A stretch of 19,125 nucleotides of DNA, taken from assembly GCA_023458415.1 (NCBI GenBank), contig JAEWZO010000012.1, forward strand, positions 1 through 19,125, written 5' to 3'. Under the pieces are notes generated by a model. That model searched no databases, had not been told where the DNA came from, and was given only the letters and a program-made list of their open reading frames with translations. The translations under genes were made by a program, and so were the position numbers. Shown piece after piece: positions 14,562-19,125 of this stretch (positions are counted from its first letter, which is position 1; each line of letters opens with the position of its first letter). Source of the stretch: Bacteroidota bacterium (lineage in GTDB: Bacteria > Bacteroidota > Bacteroidia > Flavobacteriales > Weeksellaceae).

Positions 14562-15362
14562 ATGAAAAACACGATTATCATTGCAGCGGCACTTTCATTA
14601 GTCGCCGTTTCATGCAAGCAAACTAAAACCGAAAACCATACTACAACCATCGATCAGACGGACAGCTTATCAACTGGAAAGATTAGTATTGATTCTTTGC
14701 GTGTGCAGGATTCTCTCGTCGTTTCTGAAACGCTGACTCTCGATTACAACCATAAGCTTCTAACATTTTCAGGACTGGAAAAACCAATGCTCGACAGTTT
14801 ATACAGCAAGGAATTCGATGAAAAAGTAACTATTCCTGCAGATTATTCCAAAGAAAATCTTTACACTGCGCTGAAGCAGGATATGCAGAATTATTTCAAC
14901 ATTATGAAAGGCGATTCCGGTGAATATATGCCTACATTTCCGCAAGTTTGGGATCAGGTGGCCGAAATGAATGTTCATTCCGAACAGAACGGTTTCCTAA
15001 CGGTAAATTATTCCGGATATGGCTACACAGGCGGCGCCCACGGTTATGCGTACGAAAACTATAAAATTGTGGATACGCAGAATCAGAAAATTGTAAAATT
15101 GGAAGATATCGTAGATGTTTCTAAAGTAAACTGGAATGAAATACTTCTAAGCAGAGTAGAAGGCGGCAAAGACATGCTTTTTGAACCAGAAAAAGTTACG
15201 TATAATCAGAATTTCTACTTCGATAACGAGAAAATAACCTTCGTTTACGGACAGTACGAAATCGCGGCGTATGCGGCCGGAATTATTCCAATTGAAGTTC
15301 CGTATTCGGCAATTTCTGCAGCACTGAAGCCGGAATTCAAAAGCAGAATGTCAGTTAAGTGA
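14562..15362 (+). CDS. Lipoprotein with DUF3298 (RsiV-like) domain
   Basis: The product has 266 residues, a lipoprotein signal ending at Cys18 (SLVAVSC) and a Ser/Thr-rich linker. The N-terminal half (about 50-165) contains TGGAHG at 156-161, and a C-terminal DUF3298-like domain has NFYFDNEKITFVYGQYEIA (217-235) and PIEVPYSAI. This architecture is shared with the extracytoplasmic part of the B. subtilis anti-sigma factor RsiV, which binds lysozyme. Here there is no transmembrane anti-sigma part and no sigma factor gene nearby, so only the fold is transferable and the function is unknown. It lies between two terminators and is therefore a single-gene unit; no exact TAnnTTTG box was found upstream. 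Confidence 0.8.
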   Translation: MKNTIIIAAALSLVAVSCKQTKTENHTTTIDQTDSLSTGKISIDSLRVQDSLVVSETLTLDYNHKLLTFSGLEKPMLDSLYSKEFDEKVTIPADYSKENLYTALKQDMQNYFNIMKGDSGEYMPTFPQVWDQVAEMNVHSEQNGFLTVNYSGYGYTGGAHGYAYENYKIVDTQNQKIVKLEDIVDVSKVNWNEILLSRVEGGKDMLFEPEKVTYNQNFYFDNEKITFVYGQYEIAAYAAGIIPIEVPYSAISAALKPEFKSRMSVK

Positions 15363-15366
15363 AATT

Positions 15367-15394
15367 AATGCTTCCCTAACCGGAAGCATTTTTT
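15367..15394 (+). terminator. Intrinsic terminator after the DUF3298 lipoprotein gene
   Basis: A perfect 9-bp stem AATGCTTCC (15367-15375) / GGAAGCATT (15382-15390) with a 6-base loop is followed by TTTT. Its T-tract runs directly into the promoter box of the next gene. Confidence 0.9.
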
Positions 15395-15401
15395 ATTTTT
15401 G
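15394..15401 (+). promoter_or_regulatory. -7 box of the lipid kinase gene, overlapping the upstream terminator
   Basis: TATTTTTG matches TAnnTTTG. It begins at the last T of the preceding terminator and ends four bases (AGCC) before the GTG start at 15406, so the transcript would be leaderless. Confidence 0.6.
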
Positions 15402-15405
15402 AGCC

Positions 15406-16257
15406 GTGAAAAATGTCGCTTTCATCATCAACCCTTTTTCTGCCAAGAAAAACTACCATCCTTTTCTGAATGAACTGAAGAAGAAGGTTGAAAATCCCAA
15501 TTTCTATATTTCTGAATCTTTTGAAGGAACCGAAAATTTCATCAAAGATAATTTTGACCGAACAGAGATTTTTGTCGCAATCGGTGGTGACGGAACGATT
15601 TCGTCTGTTGCGCGAAAGCTGATCAACACGGAAAAAATTCTGGCCATTTTCCCTGCGGGTTCCGGAAACGGATTCTCTAACGAGACCAATTTTCACAAAA
15701 ACCTGGATGAACTGCTGGAAAAAATCCAGACAAAAAAATCCAGGAAAATTGACACTTTCACGGTAAACGGTAATTTTTCTATCAATGTTTCCGGTGTCGG
15801 TTTCGACGGAAAAGTGGTGAAAGAATTTGAGAAAACTTCGCGCGGATTTAAAAATTACATCAAAGTTTCGATTGAGACTTTTTTCCAGTATAAACCGATT
15901 AAGGTGAAATTTTTTGATGAGAAATATAAGATCCACAACGGAAGATATCTGATGCTGAACGTTGCCAATACGCGCCAGTTCGGGAACAACGCATACATCG
16001 CGCCGCATGCCAGCAAAAGCGACGGCTTGCTCGACGTGGTTTTGGTGAAAAAATTTCCACTGTATTATTCGCTGCTTTTTGCACTGAAAATGTTCACCAA
16101 AAAACTGAAAGACGACGATTATCTTACCTATTTGTCCGTTCCTGAAATTGAATTTGAAGTGAACACCAAAAACTGGCATATCGACGGCGATTTCAAAAAG
16201 ATTAAATCGCCGGTGAAAGTGAAAGTGCTTCCTAAGAGTCTGAATATTTTGGTCTGA
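15406..16257 (+). CDS. Diacylglycerol kinase family lipid kinase (YegS/DgkB-like)
   Basis: This is a soluble lipid kinase of 283 residues that phosphorylates diacylglycerol or a related lipid or sphingoid base at the inner membrane face. Domain marks are IINPFSAKK at the N-terminus, GGDGT at 60-64 (nucleotide binding), PAGSGNGFS at 83-91, SGVGFDGKV at 129-137, IAPHASKSDGLLDVVLV at 198-214 and IDGD at 259-262. The order and length fit the DAGK catalytic family; the exact lipid cannot be told. The start is GTG 15406: the next in-frame ATG would remove the conserved first strand. The stop abuts the stop of the convergent ggt gene with no base between. Confidence 0.9.
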   Translation: MKNVAFIINPFSAKKNYHPFLNELKKKVENPNFYISESFEGTENFIKDNFDRTEIFVAIGGDGTISSVARKLINTEKILAIFPAGSGNGFSNETNFHKNLDELLEKIQTKKSRKIDTFTVNGNFSINVSGVGFDGKVVKEFEKTSRGFKNYIKVSIETFFQYKPIKVKFFDEKYKIHNGRYLMLNVANTRQFGNNAYIAPHASKSDGLLDVVLVKKFPLYYSLLFALKMFTKKLKDDDYLTYLSVPEIEFEVNTKNWHIDGDFKKIKSPVKVKVLPKSLNILV

Positions 16258-17952
16258 TTATTCTACCGCAACGGAATCATCTCCGCGTCCGTCAGCAACT
16301 CCAATTATGGTTCCGTTTTCATCGATGATAATCATTTCTGTTCGTCCAATAGCGGAGATTCTTTGAATTTTATAGCCCATTTTTTCAAGATCTGCAATGG
16401 TGGTTTCGGGAAAGTTTTTTTCAACAGACACGGTTTCTGGCAGCCACTGATGATGGAATTTCGGAGCATTAATAACCATATTCGGAGAAAGTTTGAAATC
16501 AATTACATTTACTATACTTTGGTAAACAGAAGTTGGAATTGTAGTTCCACCCGGCGTTCCAACAACCATGAAAGGTTTTCCGTTTTTCAGAACAATGGTC
16601 GGCGTCATCGATGAAAGCATTCTTTTTCCGGGCTCAATTTTATTGGCTTCTCCGCCCACCGCACCAAACATATTCGGTACGCCCGGCTTGATGGAGAAAT
16701 CGTCCATTTCGTTATTCAGGAAAAATCCAGCGCCGGCAACCACAACTTTACTGCCGTACAGTCCGTTGAGCGTGGTGGTGACGGAAGCAGCGTTTCCTTC
16801 TTTATCGAGAACCGAAATGTGTGTCGTTTCTGTAGATTCTGAAGCCGGTTTGATGATTTTTCCAACAGCTGAACTTGGAGTTGCCTGATTCGGATTGTAG
16901 GATTTCCAGCGGTTTTCTAGATATTCATCAGAAATCAGCATCTCTGTTTTATCAGTGATGAATCCGGGATCGCCCATAAATTCAGCGCGGTCGGCAAAAG
17001 CACGGCGTTCGGCTTCAACCATAATCTGCACCGCTTTTGTTGAATTGTGCTGAAATTTTTCCAGATTTTCAAATCCACTCATTTTCAGCATTTGCGCTAA
17101 AAGAATTCCGCCTGAAGAGGGAAGCGGCATCGAAACAATTTCATGATTTTTATAATTGAAGACCATCGGTTTTCTAACGACAGCTTTGTAATTTTTCAAA
17201 TCCTGAAGGGAGATAATTCCGTTTCCGTGTTTCATTTCTTTGGTAAGCAGTTCTGCGGTTTTACCTTCGTAGAATCCTTTTATTCCGTCTTTCTGAATAC
17301 GTTTCAGGGTTTCTGCAAGTTCTTTTTGAATCAGTAAATCGCCGGCTTGCCAATTTTCATTTTTCACAAAAGCGGTTGGCAACGAATTATGTTTCAGAAA
17401 ACTTTCGCGAAGAGAATTCAGCAGATTGGCTTCCCGTTCGGTAATTGCAAATCCCTGCTCAGCAAGGTCGATTGAGGGCTGAATCAAATCCTTCATCGAA
17501 AGTTTACAGTGCTTCAAAGTTTCGAAAAATCCTGCGACAGAGCCCGGAACTCCAACAGCCAACCTTCCGTTTTGCGACAGATTGGTGTCTGCATTTCCTT
17601 TCGCATCGATGTACATGTCTTTGGAAGATTTTGCCGGCGCCGTTTCGCGGTAATCAATCGTGAATTTTTCACCGTTATTTTTCACGCCAACCAAAAAACC
17701 GCCACCGCCGATATTTCCCGCCTGCGGATAAACCACCGCTAAAGCCAGTTGTGTTGCAACCGCTGCGTCATAGGCATTTCCGCCCATTTTCAGGATTTTT
17801 GCGCCGGCTTCACTCGCCAAAGGATGCGCGGAAACCACTACACCTTTGTTTTTTACGCGGACTTCCTTCACAGTATTGAATCCGGTGAACTGCGCTGAAA
17901 CGAAATTTACAAAAAGAAGAAGCAGTACGATTTTGAATTTAAATTGATTCAT
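16258..17952 (-). CDS. ggt: Gamma-glutamyltranspeptidase / glutathione hydrolase
   Basis: GGT cleaves the gamma-glutamyl bond of glutathione and similar peptides in the periplasm and can transfer the glutamyl group. The 564-residue precursor has a signal peptide (MNQFKFKIVLLLLFVNFVSA). The large subunit carries the substrate-binding Arg102 in YRETAP and the GNIGGGGFL strand (79-87). Self-cleavage is expected before Thr376 in ETTHISVLDKEGNAASVTTTLNG, which becomes the nucleophile of the small subunit. NNEMDDFS, KPGVPN and SSMTPTIV follow as in E. coli GGT, including a lid-loop region. It is downstream of the M28 peptidase gene by 15 bases, so the two form an operon for extracellular peptide use. 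Confidence 0.96.
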   Translation of the reverse strand: MNQFKFKIVLLLLFVNFVSAQFTGFNTVKEVRVKNKGVVVSAHPLASEAGAKILKMGGNAYDAAVATQLALAVVYPQAGNIGGGGFLVGVKNNGEKFTIDYRETAPAKSSKDMYIDAKGNADTNLSQNGRLAVGVPGSVAGFFETLKHCKLSMKDLIQPSIDLAEQGFAITEREANLLNSLRESFLKHNSLPTAFVKNENWQAGDLLIQKELAETLKRIQKDGIKGFYEGKTAELLTKEMKHGNGIISLQDLKNYKAVVRKPMVFNYKNHEIVSMPLPSSGGILLAQMLKMSGFENLEKFQHNSTKAVQIMVEAERRAFADRAEFMGDPGFITDKTEMLISDEYLENRWKSYNPNQATPSSAVGKIIKPASESTETTHISVLDKEGNAASVTTTLNGLYGSKVVVAGAGFFLNNEMDDFSIKPGVPNMFGAVGGEANKIEPGKRMLSSMTPTIVLKNGKPFMVVGTPGGTTIPTSVYQSIVNVIDFKLSPNMVINAPKFHHQWLPETVSVEKNFPETTIADLEKMGYKIQRISAIGRTEMIIIDENGTIIGVADGRGDDSVAVE

Positions 17953-17967
17953 TTTAGTAATTATGAA

Positions 17968-18960
17968 TTAATAATCTTTTTCATTAGCCATTTTCAGGAC
18001 ATTCAGATAGGCGGCTTTGGTAATGTTGATGAGTTTTTCCCAGTTGATTTTTTCAGGCGTGTCGCCTGGTCGATGATAATCCGGATGTCCGTCCGTGTGA
18101 TACCATAGAATCGGAATTCCGGTTTGTGCAAACGAACTGTTATCACTTCCGCCAACCGGATTGTCCCATGCGCGGTAATCGGGTTTTAATTTCAGATGGT
18201 ATTTTTTGATATCGGAACGAAGCCAATGTTCAAAATCTTTGTTTTTCGCAGTGTAGAAGAAAACGACATGTTCCGGTTGATCTTCAATGTTGTTGCGGCC
18301 AATCATATCGAAATTCAGGTAACTTTTCACTTGGTTGATTTGAGGAAACTGTTCCACAAAAAATTTCGAACCTAAAAGACCTTTCTCTTCTCCGTCCCAA
18401 AAGGCAAAAATCACCGTTCGCAGCGGTTGTCGTTTCGTTTCTGCCATGGTTTTGGCAATCTGAAGAACAGCCGAAACGCCTGAAGCATTATCATCGGCAC
18501 CGTTGAAAATTTGGTCTCCGGAAAGTCGATTATCTATACCTAAATGGTCGTAGTGTGCACCGACAATCACGAATTCATCCGTCCGTTTTCCCGGAATAAC
18601 ACTCAGAATATTATTCATTTGAAGTGAACGGTACAGTTTTTCAGATTTTACAGCGGACACCGAATCGGCTGTCGATTGCCATCTCAAGTTCTTTCCAGAA
18701 ACGCGCTGAAAGGATTCAAAAGGTTGCAAATACGACGTTCCCAATGGCTGAATTCCGTTTTCCTTCAGTTTTGAAATAATATATTCCGCTGCAACTGTTC
18801 CGCCTTTGCTTCCGGCTTCACGGCCTTCAACAGCATCAGAAGCTAGGAAACCGATTATGGCTTCTGCATTTCCACGCGTAATTTTTTCGAGATCAGATTT
18901 TTGACCCAACGAAAAAACAAAAAAGCTCAGAAAAAACAGACTGAAAAAGCGTGAAATCAT
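17968..18960 (-). CDS. Secreted M28-family zinc aminopeptidase
   Basis: The product has 330 residues with a signal peptide (MISRFFSLFFLSFFVFSLGQ). The M28 two-zinc site is complete: His136 in GAHYDHLG, Asp156 in NGADDNASG, Glu191/Glu192 in FWDGEEKGLLG (catalytic base and ligand), Asp218 in NFDMIGR and His296 in HPDYHRPGDT. The family removes N-terminal residues from peptides; specificity cannot be read from sequence. It is the first gene of an operon with ggt. Together they would degrade peptides outside the cytoplasm, for example Cys-Gly released from glutathione, though this link is inferred. Upstream on the minus strand only near matches to TAnnTTTG are found (TAGTTTTA), so its promoter is uncertain. 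Confidence 0.92.
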   Translation of the reverse strand: MISRFFSLFFLSFFVFSLGQKSDLEKITRGNAEAIIGFLASDAVEGREAGSKGGTVAAEYIISKLKENGIQPLGTSYLQPFESFQRVSGKNLRWQSTADSVSAVKSEKLYRSLQMNNILSVIPGKRTDEFVIVGAHYDHLGIDNRLSGDQIFNGADDNASGVSAVLQIAKTMAETKRQPLRTVIFAFWDGEEKGLLGSKFFVEQFPQINQVKSYLNFDMIGRNNIEDQPEHVVFFYTAKNKDFEHWLRSDIKKYHLKLKPDYRAWDNPVGGSDNSSFAQTGIPILWYHTDGHPDYHRPGDTPEKINWEKLINITKAAYLNVLKMANEKDY

Positions 18961-19064
18961 TTTGATTTGAAATTAAGAATCTAAAAGTACTAAAACTAAT
19001 TGACTGCTTTAAAAAAAGGAGAGCGGAACTTGCTTACAACCTTTCGGCTGAGCATAATTTTTAT

Positions 19065-19072
19065 TATTTTTG
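19065..19072 (+). promoter_or_regulatory. -7 box of the right-edge gene
   Basis: TATTTTTG matches TAnnTTTG, 24 bases before the ATG at 19097. It lies in the 136-bp divergent region shared with the M28 peptidase gene. Confidence 0.55.
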
Positions 19073-19096
19073 TTCGCATAACTATAACAGAAAAAA

Positions 19097-19125
19097 ATGA
19101 GTTCATCCACGGAAAAAATTCTTAT
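19097..19125 (+). CDS. Start of an unidentified gene, cut by the window edge
   Basis: An ATG after an A-rich stretch opens a frame reading MSSSTEKIL to the edge. A promoter box with suitable spacing precedes it. Nine residues are too few to name a product. Confidence 0.5.

Noticed and set aside
15376..16179. Long minus-strand ORF (267 codons) opposite the lipid kinase gene
   Set aside because: It is exactly antisense to a well-supported kinase ORF and its translation (many F, R, Q, V) has no domain, signal or promoter; it is a codon-bias shadow.
1..19125. CRISPR arrays, tRNA or rRNA genes, transposases, integrases, phage or toxin-antitoxin genes
   Set aside because: I looked for them and saw no repeat-spacer pattern, cloverleaf or matching protein motif.

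Overview
The window is a chromosomal segment of a flavobacterium (Bacteroidota), most likely close to Chryseobacterium (Weeksellaceae). The reasons are a low-GC sequence, start codons without Shine-Dalgarno sites, promoter boxes of the Bacteroidota form TAnnTTTG in front of many genes, lipoproteins ending their signal in A-S-C or F-S-C, and a LysRS with a C-terminal extension. The genus is inferred; the phylum is well supported.

Left part (1-3870, minus strand): the 5' end of a tryptophan operon, trpE-trpG-trpD-trpC (trpC runs off the edge). It is preceded by a complete attenuator that is easy to miss: a 21-residue leader peptide with three consecutive Trp codons, a downstream intrinsic terminator, and a competing antiterminator helix whose position fits ribosome-mediated attenuation. 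A TAnnTTTG box lies only 5 nt before the leader ATG, so the transcript may begin at or next to the start codon. A long imperfect hairpin repeat lies between trpE and trpG.

Middle (3871-6488): a decayed locus. A broken second lysS copy (+) has lost its ATG and two bases, and is cut at about residue 287. It meets head-on a 5' remnant of lipB (-). Behind the lipB remnant is a second, intact trpG/pabA-type amidotransferase (-), again with a promoter box almost touching its ATG. Divergent from it is a two-gene unit for a small lipoprotein and a lipoprotein c-type cytochrome.

Right part (6554-19125): intact lysS and gyrB, each with its own promoter box and terminator. Then come a two-gene operon of secreted DUF3857/transglutaminase-like proteins (one with the catalytic Cys and His, one without), a DUF3298-type lipoprotein, a diacylglycerol-kinase-family lipid kinase, and on the minus strand an M28 peptidase plus gamma-glutamyltranspeptidase operon that abuts the kinase gene. 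A new gene starts at the right edge.

No tRNA, rRNA, CRISPR array, transposase or phage gene was seen. The most interesting items are the compact trp attenuator and the lysS/lipB remnant, whose mostly silent divergence suggests it evolved as a working gene before it was broken.
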